Source: Mytilus edulis
Lineage: Eukaryota > Mollusca > Bivalvia > Mytilida > Mytilidae
Reading direction: 5' to 3'
NCBI RefSeq assembly: GCF_963676685.1
Contig: NC_092352.1
Span: forward strand, 25,563,117 to 25,627,116
Length of the DNA: 64,000 bases
The position numbers and the translations under genes are program-made. The notes under the pieces are model-generated. The model was not told where the DNA came from. It did not search any database and saw nothing but the letters and a program-made list of their open reading frames with translations. This document shows positions 34,134 to 49,100 of this stretch, piece after piece (position 1 is the stretch's first letter; every line of letters starts with the position of its first letter).

Positions 34134-37100
34134 GTTAGTTTTATTTTCAAACTGATAAAAAGCAACTAATTCATATCAAGTGAACCTTTGTTTATTGATT
34201 GTGCTTAAAGTCAGGTATAAAACGGGTCAAAGAGATACTACAGAAGGCCCTTTTGACACTAGCACCTTTCAATGTCTATCAGTGTAGATATGCTATCTAA
34301 GCAAGCAGTGAGTTGCATAATTCACTATTCTAAGTCTGTACAATATAAGACATGTAAAGAGTATGCGACAGATATTTTAATGTGTTTACTCTTAAAAACT
34401 ATAAAATATTCTCACACTGATTTACAAAAGTTGGTAATACATTGTAATGATATGATTTAAATGTATCAGAGTAGAACAATCATAAAAGGACTTAAATTGA
34501 ATGAATTTGGATATATCGGTCTGAAGATGTCACAGGTCGCTGACAATTGCGTCACGAGACCGGTCTATGACATTATACGACATTGTTTTATTAATTGATA
34601 CTATGTATAAAGGATATAAGTATACCATTTAAACCTTTTATGTGATTTTATGACTCGTTTGTAATTCATAAAATCTATAGTTGTACGCTCGTATTGTCAT
34701 ATGTGAAGGGTGAAAAATTTGGCAACAATTATTAGTGACAGAACGTAGTAAATAGTTTTGTTTAAATTGTGCAGATCCTATCGGGAGACTGTAACATATA
34801 CATGTAAATCTATAACATTGTGCAGACCCTATTGGGAGCCTGTAAAATATACATGTAAATCTATAACATTGTGCAGAACCTATCGGGAGCCTGTAACATA
34901 TATATACATGTAAATCTATAACATTGTGCAGACCCTATCGGGAGCCTGTAACATATACATGTAAATCTATAACAAGACTGTCAAATTTGAACATTGGCTT
35001 TAAGTCAAGATAAGGCATTTTTTTTATGAACAAACCTTGAATACAATATTATTCTAATTGAACTTCAGTAGCAAGAGTTCAGATCAGTAATTCATGCAAA
35101 CATAAATCTCCTGAAAATAAATATATGCCCATTGTGAAGGGATTTAGATATAATGTAGTATAATTTAGACATAGAATATCTTTATTACAGCTTACTGACG
35201 ACAAATCCTCTTTCAATGCTTATAATCCACGGACGACTTAAAAGTTATTTACACATTTAAATTAAATAAGTTTTAGATGTAATATCCTGTTTAAATTTAT
35301 CAAAATAAATTATCTATGCAAGCGTTAAATTATAATCTTTGAGTTTGAGCACGTAAGGCTTGCATACATAATTTTATTAACGAAAGAATTCCGACCAATA
35401 TATCCATATCAATAAATAGAGACAGAAATCTAGATATACCAAAAGTATACTAGAACACCATAGTGTATACAAACCTTACAAAACAATGAAAGGTATCGCC
35501 ACATTCCATTGCATTTTAAAAGTGATAAGTGATAATATTTTTTTAACGGGGGATTCTTAAATGTTTTATCGTTGATTGATGTTATGATCTGAGGTTATGA
35601 TACAAAGAGGCAAATTGTATGTTCATTACCAGTGACCAGTTGAGAGTGTCCCTCACACGTCAATTCACTATACCAAATAACTTAAACAGTACTATATGCT
35701 GATATCAGAAAAAGCTCGCATACGAGCGACACACTGATCCGTTTGTATGTTCAATATTAAAAATTTGTGCAGACTTGTAAGCATTGTAGAAGACGTTTTC
35801 AGAGAGTTGTATTATCTCTTTCTTCACAATTGTATTCCTGTAACATTTAGTAACTTCGGTTTTGTGAAGGATCCAAGTTTCAAACTTGTATTAAGGAGCC
35901 CAGTTATAGGACAAGTGTACACCACTGACATGCCGATTATTGATAAATTTATTTCAAAATATTTAAGAAACCACAGATTTATTAACAAGTTTTTTGGTAT
36001 ATGCTTGAACAATTATCATAAATGTTTTCCGGAGTAACATATTTGAAATTTACATATAGCATATGTATTTAGAAACAAAATGAATCACTGTACATTATTC
36101 ATTTTGTAAAAAACTGTGTGCCTAACTATAATGGGCTCTTAATCCTATAGGATTTTAAGTTGCTGTTTTAACAACGACTGAGGTGAAATAAAGCAAATAT
36201 GAAACTTAGTAATTTCTGTAAATATTTATTTAACATCGTTCAAACAGCTCTCTGGAAAAGATATTCTTGTGTGTTAAATTAACGAAAGAATTTAGTATAT
36301 CCGTCGATATATATATATGATTTGCATTTTGATAGTTTAATGTAAAACCACGTTCTAGTAAAAACTTTTTTTCAACATACGTGTACAACTTCAAAGGCAC
36401 TTTAAATTGATTTCATTGACATATATATAAAGAGAACTTCGTCGGGTTTTTTTTGGTCTGCAAAGAATTTCGACTTATGGAGAGTAAAGCCATTGATAAT
36501 CAAAATAAACAAACCGATAGACAACATCAAAAATCGAAGAGGAATCCGAGAAATATATTTTTATATAAGAATCTTTTTTCTAATGGAAGGGTCCACGAAA
36601 AGCAAGCAATTAGCTTCAATTATTTCACAATTAAAGTCTTAAGTAATCTGATAATCTTTTATTTATATAGTTATCTTAAGTCGCAGTCAGACAGGACTAC
36701 AGGTTATGTCGGTTATATGTTTTATACTTTACATTGACAATTACCCATTTATATGAGATATTAATCCTGTTCAAACGTTGGCTCCCTCATTTTCTAAACA
36801 TTCCTTAATACTGGAACCCCTACCATAGTAAGCCACTCCTATAACAACTAAACTAATGACGTACACTATAGCAAACTAAATTAATGATATTAATCTACTA
36901 GGTCAATGAAAGTACCGTTATACTTTGTAACCAGCGATACGTTTTGAAAATTATAGAAGAAGATGGCTTGCTCTTTGTATAAGGCTAACTCAAACACTAC
37001 TAGGAGTCATTTCAACTTAAATATCCAAAAACTAGATGAGTGTCTTAACTAAAGGTTCATTATTTTAAAGGCTGATTGGAAATTGACCCTTGACCCAAAT

Positions 37101-40100
37101 GACCTCAAAATCAACGTTGGTCTTTTCATTCTCAAATGGGACATTGCCTAAACAAATTTGGTAAAATATAGACAGGTTGTTCCTATAATAAGATACAAAC
37201 CAGAAACCGAAAGTGTGTCCATAATTAATAATAATAGCTGTTGAGACCTTGACCTTTAACTGATTGACCGTAAAACCAATAGGTAATATCAATAAATGGC
37301 AGAATTATTGTTTGCTTCTATTCAATATGATCACTACTTGTGTTGACTTGGAACAAGTTATGTCTTGTCATATTGTGTAGACACTTGTGTATGATCGAAG
37401 AAGTAGGTTGCTCTATATGTAAAGATGTCTATTTTTTGTTACGTTGGGTTGATGTCTCATAGTCTCAGTCTTATTTAATCATTGGTTTGTCTTGCTTCGT
37501 TAAGCAATTTAAATTCAAATTTGAAATAAACGAATACCGAAATACACTATACATTTTTGTTCAGTATAATTATACGTTATGTTTTACGTCACTGTATAAA
37601 ATATGCCTTAGAAAAACAACACCGTACGCAATTAATTAGTATACAGGTGAAAGTACATTGTAATTTGACAGTTCTAGAACATGTCTGTATCTTTGATATA
37701 TGTCCTTGTTACTAATTTTACTATATTAAGGAACATGTATTGTAGACATCTTACGCATGACTTTGTGCGCATGCAAATCTTCTTTTTCGTGATCTCACAA
37801 TGTTACAGAATAAATCGAAAGTTTCACGCCAAAACATATCCAGCGTAGAAATTAATCATGATTAAGACAGAAACAAGAAAATTCAGGTCTTGTGATTTGG
37901 TAACAAGAAATTATAATGAGTTTCTGTACTCCAATTTATACGATATTTTAAGATTTGCGTTTCATAATGATATTAGGATTTCTATTATATAGGGTTGATG
38001 CTTTTAAGGAGTCTTCTGTTTCACTGCTGCTCATTCTATGTATCATACCTTCTCGTGGCTGAGTCCCTGGGTCTCCATTGCAGTTTAAATTATGAGTATA
38101 TTCAAATTGGGCTCTAAGAACTTTACGACAGTGGTGGAACAAACCAATCGCAAATTTTTACCTGAAAATTTTTATAGGAGCGATTGCATTATGTTTCAAA
38201 ATCTGTAAATTTCCGTTTTTACAAAATTAGAAATGTAACAACTGCTGCAGATATTTTTATGCAGATGATTTTTATGTGTGGTGAGCTTTGTGTGCATGCA
38301 GATATTTATGTGGAGAGATTTGTGTGGAAAGATTTGTATAGAGAGATTTGCGAGTCGGAATAGGATCAGCAGTATATGTACCAATATTATATCTGGTATC
38401 ATTAAAGGATATGAGTGCAATTATAAACGTATAATAATTAATCATAGTAAAAAAGATGATTTATTCGTTTTTATCTTCAGTTCATTACCGAGCAGGCAAA
38501 ATAGACCGCGCATTATAACAGGTCATCTTGTATTAATCATTCGTCAAGAACCATCTGTTTGTATTGATAGGTTAAACATTTTTGTGTAATCTTACTTATC
38601 TTATATTTTTTAACGAAATTGAAGTAAAGAGGTTAAATCTCAAAGGGCGACTGTCTGTAACATATAGTTGGTCCTCTGATCAAAGGAAGTGTGTTGCTTT
38701 ATCTATTAATTTTTAAGTCGCTTCGTTTAAGCTATGTCATCTTTACTTTACGATGAAATAAGTTTACATGGGTGCAGGAAAGTAAATGCACGAGTGATAT
38801 GAGTTATAAAGGTACTGCAAAGAAAAAAGAAAGCAGAATGAGTTAAACATAACGGAAAAAGAAATAAACAGGAGCAAATTCAAAAGTTTCACACTAAAGG
38901 GTGGGGGTTTAGAAAAATTCACTTCAAGCGCACCGAATTTAAAAAGTTTTGTTTTCATTTAAATTGTCAATTTTGATTATATTTTTGGTTTTGAAATATT
39001 TAGCCTCGAGCTTTTTGACACTGAAAAGACACTTATTGTCGAATGCGTATCTCTTGAAGTAAAATTGGTATCGTTGATATTAGTACTACCACGCACAGGG
39101 TTGATACCTCTGCTGGTGGATTGTATGATTGCTTTACACGATGGCAAAGCCAGTACTTTGGTACTACAGTAAGTATGTCAGTACTGTCATGTAATACGGA
39201 TATTGTTATATTGAAATTTAGAAGTAAATCTTGCTCAAAGCTCTGATTCCTTGCCCAGCTTCGGCTTTACCTTTTTATCATTCCTATTTTTTTTCAACAA
39301 TTTTCAATAGGCTTTAGATTTTCAAATATTTTGGCCTTTGGTATCTTGTATAGTAAACTTGACTTGTTTAATTCAGTGTTATTGCTATCATCATCCTAAG
39401 TAGGTTGGTTCCAGTCAAAACTTATCTCGACACTGAAGCATGCTATCAAACGACATAATACTGTTCGTCATGATACGTCCCGAACGTATACTTAAAATAA
39501 AATGTGTACATATTATTTGGAGAGATACATTCCTGTTGTACTGACTCTATTGTTGAACATTTACATACGGTACTAATCTAATGGCTTTAGATTGGCATAA
39601 AGCATGATTAACTTTTGGTTAAGTTACATTTAAAGTGGTAAACTAATTGATTTTAGATGAATATAGATACCGAGTGACTTATGAAATAAACAGAAGCCGT
39701 GTTCGTTTCGTCAATAAAAGGTCACTTCGTGTTTAATTTAAATGTATCAACAGTTGTCAAGCATATCATCATAGTATCAAACGGAATCTAAGTATTCTAT
39801 TCTTTCCTTGATATACCAAAGTTTAATGCGTGAAAGCCTTTTACACCGAAAGAACACACTAGGTATATCCTTTGTTGTCTTTGATGTTGCTCCTTAGAGT
39901 CACATGATCTTTCAAATTTAACACAAAAGATGCATATGATTTATAAACTTGAAAGGCTATGTTTTAATGCAAATTACTGTAATTCGCAGACAGATTTTCC
40001 ATTTGCAGGATCCTTAACAATGACAACTTCCGTTAGAAATCTGACAATCGTCAAGTGAATTTGTGAAGGGAAAACCTGTAGTGAAAGAAAAATTAAACAA

Positions 40101-43100
40101 ACATTTTTTGTTGAAAGTACCTCGAGGATACCTTGGAATATAGAAATTGGTCCCAGTTTCTCCATCTGAGATGCGTTTCCGTTCTCTAACTCAAATTTGC
40201 CACACAATGAAACCTTGAAACTGCACAGAATGATTGCACATGTATTGTATAGTTGTGCATGCAATTTTCATTTTAGAGTAAGTCAAAGACCCTCTCCCCT
40301 TTTCAGTGCTCCAATTTAGTATTTCCAATGTATCACATCCTCATTTAAGACTATTCTCGTTTGTTTCTACGTAACCCGGTTATTTAAGTCTTTGATCCAT
40401 TTTTTCCGACATCAAAATAAGTACTATACGAGAAGTAATGATGATCAATGATATATATTTTGCTTATTAAAAAAAATTGCTGCTAAAAGACCTTTTTGGT
40501 TACGATATAATGAGTAGGAGAAATACGAATGATTTCTTCCATATTAAATTAAATTAAGGAAAAATTAAGCGATCCGTAAATAATCGTATGAAAGGAAGAG
40601 TCGTAATGAAGCTAAGACAGCATTGTGATTCGTGTACAGCATTCTCTAGCGTTAATAAACAGGAAAATCGACTTTTTACAAACTAAATCTGTAGATTTTA
40701 TAATGACGTAGCCTCTTTGATCTTTTATAAAATTCATGATTGAATATTTGTGAAGTTCCCTGTATTTCAGTAAATAGCGACAGTCGACTTATGATTAAAA
40801 AGAAGTAAAGAATGGTTGATGTGCGAGAACATTTCACAACATGTTCCTTACTACGGAAATACCAACACAATTGGAAAAATGTTCAAAGCTTAAAGTTAAT
40901 ATTTTTCTTGTGATCTCAGATGTTTGAAGACAAAACCTAAAGGCTATTTGCTTGGTTTATTTCAGCTAAGGATTTTAATAACTTGTATCAGCGACATATA
41001 ATACAATGTATTATATGTCGCTGATATCTCTGCTTGTATACATCTTTTATTTCAGTGAATAAAATTCCGCTCCTTTGCGTGTAAGATGAGACTAATCTCG
41101 GTTTTAATTTGTTTCTAACTATATTGAAAATCAATAAAGAGCTGTCATTATACATATAATAATTCATACTATGCATGTCTGCTTCTTTAAATTCCCAGTC
41201 CCTTCTACTTCTGGCTTTCCTAAATACACGAAACCATACCTGTACGGACTACCTATACTTTTGGTCAGGTTCTCCGATTTATGTGAAGCGTAATACTGAA
41301 TCTCATCTTTTGTATTCCGACACATAAAGGCAAAGACTTAAGTACATTTTTCTTAAATCGTTCAGTTGCAAATATTCCATGAGCATTAATGACGAATGAG
41401 AACAAATAAAAGACAATAAACAATAAATGTCAATATGTAGGTTTTGAATAGTTGATCGACCTGGATCACAGACCTGGATGAAGGTCGTAAATCTGAAATG
41501 ACAATTCGTTTGCAATTAAGAAAAAGAAATCTGATACTGATAGCCATATCTATTACTCAGCGTTCTTCTTCTTCTTCTTCTTCTTCTTCTTCTTCTTCTT
41601 CTTCTTCTTCTTCTTCTTCTTCTTCTTCTTCGGAAGTCCACCCTATTTGCAGGGTCACCGTATTAAAAATATCCTAGTTTTAGGTAAATTTAAAAAAAAT
41701 GCGTAGTTATTTATAAAATATTAAAATTGTTAGGTTTAAATATGTAACTTAGTTTTAGTAAAACAAAATAATAAGGATAAAAGGTACAAAACTTGTATTT
41801 ACACTGTACAGAGCATACTGTCACAAGATTAAAACACTGTTTAGATTTAAAATTTAAAAAATGGATAAAACCTAAAGTTAATAAGTTTATACAGAGACAT
41901 ATATACACATATACACATGTATATATGTCTCTGGTTTATAAGAGTCCACTTGTTAAAAGATAAAAATATGTTTAAGGTTCATCTATGGCAGTGATGATAA
42001 AGAGTTAAGATCAATCGGGGTTCCTCATTAGATCTAAAAAAAAACTATTAATTCATGTTGTAAATTTATTTTAACATGTATTATAATTTTGTTACACTTA
42101 TAACATTGAGGCTCATTTTAGATTTCATAATTGTCGTGACTCTCCCTTACATTATAAGGCCCCGCCAAATGTATGAAGCATGCACGAGATGAATGTGATC
42201 TATTCCATACGTAACAATATTCATTGAAATGAGCAAAATGGGAATTGCATGATGTTTATGTTTTTTCCCCAATTTAATTAATTTATTTATTTATTAATGA
42301 AATGCACATTTATACCCCTGGGGGTTGAAGGCATATACAAACAATACAATACAATATACACAATATAAAAATTAACATATCAAACATCATATATAAAGTG
42401 GTAAAACAGTAATATTTATGCAGGCGTTGTGTCCACTCCCCTCAGTGCAAATGACTTTTTAATGAACGGAACAGTAAGCTGCATAATATCAAATGAAGAT
42501 AGAATTAATTGTAATTTATCTGTTTCAGACAAATTAAAGTATTCTGGACATATATTATTTATATCTTTTTCAAGCTGATTACGTAAAGATTTATTAATTT
42601 TACATTTTAAGAAAAAGTGGGTTTCATCTTCAACCGCATTTAAATTACAATGTTTACATATTCTATTTTCTCTTTGAATTCTTTTATATCTACCCCTCTC
42701 TATTTCCAAGAAATGGTCACTTACTCGCATTTTACATAATATAAATAATTTTCTATTTTCAAAACTATTTTTAGAAATGTATTTGTCTATTTCATATTTT
42801 GTTTTTATTTTACTGTACAAGAATATTTTACTGGTTTCATTAGTTAATTTTAATTTTTCAAAGAAAATATTTTCAAAGCTATCTTTAAGTTCTTTTTTAA
42901 TATTTTTTGAGAATGACCTCTTCTCTTGTTTATAGTTTATATCCTGAATTTTATTTATGTCTAATTTATTTACATTGGCTATATTTTCTACTGTTAGTTT
43001 GATTATATTTGTGTTTATAAACAATCTATATGTAAGATGTTCAAACCCAGTCTCCTAATTCAGCATCTTATTTAGATGTATATTTCATCATTATTTGTTT

Positions 43101-46100
43101 ATGAATATGTATTAGATAGTTACCACTTCTGTTCACAACGAGACAGCTCTTACTATCTAAAGAGAAACTCGTTGATCCATTATACAAATTCATTTTGGCA
43201 CCTTCTGTAAATTACAGGAACAAAACCAGACAGAAAACAATATTTTCAGCTCCTGCTTTCCCATTAACATTGTCTTATAAGTAACTTAATGTAATTGACT
43301 TGTTATGGAAGCGTATAAGATGGAGCTTTGTATATTAAATTGTGTTCATTTAAGCATAGGAGATGTTCCTTTTACTGCAGGCGGACAGTTAAGTGAGGGT
43401 GATTATTAGTTATGTTCAGAGATAATAATTGCCTTCTTATACTATAGTACTGATTTTCTTACATCCTGCTTCATTGACCAGTTTCCTCATGTGCAGATAA
43501 TTGCAAAGCTTAGAACAACCAATTATTTAAGATTTTTTTTTTATAGAAGTTAACATTCTGAAAGACTTGAACTCTCTTTTTTGTTTGTTTTGTTTTAACA
43601 TTTTTATGAATAGCTTGCAATCATAGTTGTATTTTATACAGAAAAAAAAATGTAGAGCGATTTTTGTCTGCAAATAAAAATACAGATTCTAAAGAAATAT
43701 ACATGTAATGCTAATGTGGAAAGTTAAAAGCAATATACTAGCTTGATGGTTAACAAGAACATCTAGAATTGATCAGAACGAGTGTTGAATTTACAAAAAC
43801 TTTGCATTTTTAACTGGACCATATATAATAAAGTATGACTTATGTTCTAGGGATGGATTTGTAGACAGTGCCATACAATTAAGATCAATTAACAAATTAA
43901 TAAGCCACTGCATATATTTAAGGCTAGGACAGTCAAACCTGTCTCAAGTACATTCAAAAGTCTTAAATAAGGTCACATAATTAGACTGGATAATTTATTT
44001 TGAAGTTCATTCTTTGTATTATAAATAAGAATATAAAATTCCAGTCACTAATCACACAAGACAGGACCCCTTGGTTAGAATAATCAGACACATACTTAAT
44101 GTGAAACATTGTATCTTAGAATAGGTAATAATAAATGAACTAAACACAAAGTACAATGTATATTAAAATAATATTGTTACATGTATTTATTATGCATAGA
44201 GCTAACATGTTACAAAAGCATTTTGTTTATTATAACACTTGGATACTTGTAAGGGATTCACTACCTTTTCATGAAATTTTTGATGAATATGTTTTTCATA
44301 CTAACTTTGCAATTTGTTCATAGAAATTTGGATATGCTGATACAGATTCTTGAACAACCTTAAAAAAACAACAACATCAGTTTATCTACTTTCAGGGCAG
44401 TGTCTTAATGATAATGTTTCATATCTGATTTTTCAAATATCAGTTTTTACTTTATTCTAATTCTAAAACTTTTTAAATGATGTATGCTACTGGAAAGAAA
44501 TTATATTATGTTGTACATTACTTGACATAGATTATGATGAGCTGCATAATTCGAATGAACGTGTATCTTGAACTGAATAAAATAAACTTATATATGCATA
44601 AACAGAGAAGTGGAGTATATGTCAATGATACAGCAACCAAACAACAAATAAATTACATCTAGAGGGCAAAATACTGTCTTTAGCAGTAAAAAGGTGTCTA
44701 TAAAATGTGTTCTGAATTGTTGTTTAAGTCTATAAAGTTGTGAACTTTATTTTTTCCCAAATTAAATCTTGTAACACTTTCTAAACATCGTTTGAACAAT
44801 CTTTTGTCTGTAATGTTTTTTAAATTGCTACCACCTTCTTACACAACATTTATTGTACAAGAGTAATAAAATTCTTGTTTTTTAATGTTATGACTATAAG
44901 GCCAAACAAAAATTATGTGTGTTAGGGTTTTATTCTGACAACAAATAGGGTTGTTGCAGGTTGGAACTATATTAAATTTGCTTATTTTTTTCTTTTGAGT
45001 TAAAGCTCACAGATATATTTGCTTGCAGAGAACACATTTGTATCTGCTTAACTAGGACACATATGTTCTTTTAAAAAGCATACACTCTGACATAGTAAGT
45101 CTATTGACCACAGGAAATGTTTGTCCCACCCGTGGTAAATTTAAAGAATGAATGATTTTTTTGCCTTCTCTATGATATAAGTAGGGGTTCATTTAGTTTT
45201 CTGTGCTTAACATCTGTCTTTCATTCTGTTATAATCCACACACACACATGCCTATATATATTTTCCACATATTATATCCGAAATAGTTTGGTTGAAAGCA
45301 CTAGCATCTAATCATGAATTTTTTGGCACAAAACTCAACACATCCACTTGAACTAATAATATGTACTTTTAAAAATACAATGTACATGTATATGCTGAAT
45401 TAGAGATTTGACCTAGATTTCATGGTTTGCTGAATATGGAAATGTGAAATGTAAGAGTAGCCTCAAATATGCAGAAAAGCATTATGTTTTATAAATGAAA
45501 ACTGTACATGTATATAATAATCATTCTTTTTATTTACAGGACCCAAGGTTTAATAATGAAATAGACATGAAGATGGGTTATAAGACGAGGAGTATACTCA
45601 GTATGCCTATAAAAGATTGTTCAGGGAAAGTTATTGGTGTAGCACAGGCCGTCAATAAGATCAGTATACAGGAGGAACCATTTGATGAACATGATGAAAA
45701 GGTAACAATTCATAATATTATCCTTTGATTTCTTTGAAGTTTGGATGATTTTTATACGACTGCAAAAAATTTTTGCGTTCGTATAATGGTATGATGTCGT
45801 CGTCTGCATCTATGTTGTCGTCCAAAGACACATTTGGTGTCTGGACAATAACTTTAGTTGAAGTGAATGGATCTCTATGAAATTTTATAAAAAGGTTCAA
45901 TGCCTCAAAAGGAAGGTTGGGATCGATTTTCGGGATGATGGTCCATACCTTTTTGGAATTAGGGGCCCAAAAGGGGCCCCAAAACAAGAATTTTCTACTT
46001 TCAGGATATCAACTTGTGTATAAGCATTTAAATTGCTCTGAAATTGTACCACAATGTTTAATACCACAGGTAGAAGGTTTGGATTGATTATGGGGGTTAT

Positions 46101-49100
46101 GGTCCCAAGTGTGTAGGAATTTGGGGCCAAAAGGGACCAAAATAAGCATTTTTTTAGTTTTCAGTCAATAACTTGTGTTTAAGTGTATAAATCTCTCTGA
46201 AATTATACCACATGTTTCCATACTACAAGGGGATGGTTAGGGGGGGGGGGGTAATGGTTCAAATCAGTAAGCAATTAGGGACTAAAAAGGGGGAAAAAGG
46301 GTTTTTCTGGTTAAAGGACAATTTAGAAAATTTAAAAGCAGTGTAGGGGAGGTAATCCAATTAAAATCTAAAGAAAACTGTTATATATATGTTTGATTAC
46401 TTGATTAACCCCTTACACTGCTTGAAAATTGTATTAAGAAATGATGATTGTCTTGAGAATGTGTAGCTGTAAATTTATTTTTAGAAGTTACTGTTTATTA
46501 ATATTAATTTTATCCATGACTGTATCATTCTGTGTCAGAAACCTATGATGTGTCAACTACTTAATCACAATCCAAATTCAGCACTGTATCAAGCTTGAAT
46601 GTTGTGTCCATACTTGCCCCAACTGTTCAGTGTTCGATCACTGCAGTTGTATAAAGCTGCGCCCTGCAATGCATCTGGTTTTAGCATAGATGAATTTGTG
46701 ATTTAAATTTCGAAATGGTAATTGGAATGGATATATTTCCTTCTTAGTTTGCACAGATATTATGACTAAACGTGTGTACCATAACAGTGGCGGCCCGATC
46801 CAGGGATGGGGGAGGTTCTTTGGGTTGGAACCCCTTTTTTTTTTGGACAATAAATGCATTTTTATTTGAATGGGTATATATGGTTGGAATCCCCCCTTTA
46901 TCCTGGGTTTGGAACCCCCTTTTGAAAATGACTGGATCTGTCCTTGTATAACATTATTCATACCATCCTAATTCAGATATCTCTCATTATAGAATTTCCT
47001 ATCAAGCTGTAACCATTTTATTCTTAATATAATGAAACATTCTGTTACAACACTGCCATAAAGATAGAAAGTTTGAATAGTATGCTGATATTTCTGATGG
47101 AGGAAGATTAGAATAGAATAGAAGATAGAATTCATATGAAAGTGTGATCCAAGAATAAACTATCTTTCCAAAATGAAAGAACTTGTCTTGTGTTCCTTCC
47201 CTTAAATATTAATGATTTATGAATCAAATGACCATCTAAACATGGCTTAAACAACAACTTACAAATCAAACTTTGACCCAAAAAGTCCAAAAAATCCAGA
47301 GAATTGAAAATTTGGGAAACTTTGCTTTTGATGGTGTAAAAGGCCATCACTAAGAGCTGAATTTTTTATTGGATGGTTATTGTAATAGTTAGTTGTTTCA
47401 CAATTATTGAACTTAATTACTTTAATCCTAAACAAAAAAAATCAAATCCTAAATTTAGCTTGATTCTTTTCTAGCACTAAAAGAAAGATAGTAACCCAGA
47501 CACATGTCATCTCAAACAGTGGGACTGTTAAATTGATATGCCATAATTATCGGCTTCCTAATGGTTCAAACATAAACTTTACTTTGCTTAGAAATGTATA
47601 AGGGAAAAGTACCAATAATTATGCACTTAATATTTTTATAATTTTGTGAATTATTCATTTAAAATTGCCTAGCAAATGGTAAATAATTTAAAATCAATTA
47701 CAATTGAGGATTAAAGTATTAGATTCATCTAATAATTAATTCAATATTAAAGATTAATTTAACCTGGAATTCATATTTCACAGCATTATAGATACCTGAC
47801 ATTGGTTTTTCTATGCATAATGTGGAAAGGTTGATATTTTAATCGAAATTTACTATTATTGTTTTATTTACCCTACTTTTACAAGATAATTTATGTGCGA
47901 GGGGCAATGCATTGGATAGAAAAAAACATACTTAAAAAAATATGTCATTAGTTCAAGATCACCAAAAGTAATTAAATAGAACAGCAAATAGTTTTTGCCT
48001 GAAGGAGTTACAACTTTCATTTTAGCACATAATTTTTATGAACTGATGATTTACAAACAAAAGGTTTCATTTGATGTTTAAAACTTAATGTAATATATCA
48101 AAATAATTATTCTAAGAAATATCATTACCTGTCTGTACATATCAACTTGCCAATCTGTCCAAGTAAAGTAAATAAATAGGAGATAATGAAAAATGTATAT
48201 TGTGCTGCAGGAATTAGACCCTGATAATGAAAAGTTTATATCTAATGTCCTCTTGCATTTCATTTCCTAACCTTATAGATTTTAAAAGCAATTAAAATTA
48301 AGCCTTCAACATTTATCTGCACTTTTACCTATATTGTTATAGTAAAAATATGTGAATTCAATGATATTTTTACTCTTTAGTTTTACTAAACTTGGGAATT
48401 TGGGAATTTAAGAAGACAATTTTTTTTTCAAAATTGAAAAAAAGCCATGTCAATAAATCTGCTCTTCCTTAGATATAACAGCCCACAAAAATACTAAATA
48501 TGGTTTTAAAATTCACCATAACAAAATGTTGATTGTGTAGTAGACCCAAACATCATTTCTCTAAATAAAAATATGTCGAGAGCACTGAAAGAAAGATAGT
48601 AACCCAGACACATGTAACTGCTAGGTAAGCAATATTTTACTCTTTTGAATCTTTACTTGTAATTATTTGGCTGTTTGAAACAATTGAATATGAGGATGTA
48701 ATGAGTTCACTGTTATATGAGCTATATACAACAAGTTAACAGAAAAAAATATATTTCTATGTAAGCTCTTTCAATAAAAATCAATGAATTTTTCTTTTGA
48801 TAAATGATTTTTTTCCAGACAATATGTTATCAAAAATAACAAAAACCATTAATAAACTTTGTCTGGAATGGCTTGAAAAAGAAGCTGGAAAAAGTGTTTT
48901 AATACAGAATTTTCATCATCATAGTCAATACAGAGTAGATTTTGTGTGGGGGTCCAGACATATGTGATTTTTTAAAGTTGTAAATGCCTTCAATATAAAA
49001 CACTATTGATTAATTTTGTACCACCAACTTATAGAACATTTTTGATAAAAATGGTAGATGTGGAAAAGTAATAGACCTTTATTTCAATCAAGGATCAACT

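Noticed and set aside
35747..36037. 96-codon intronic frame
   Set aside because: No recognisable family, no splice or promoter support, within a large AT-rich intron.
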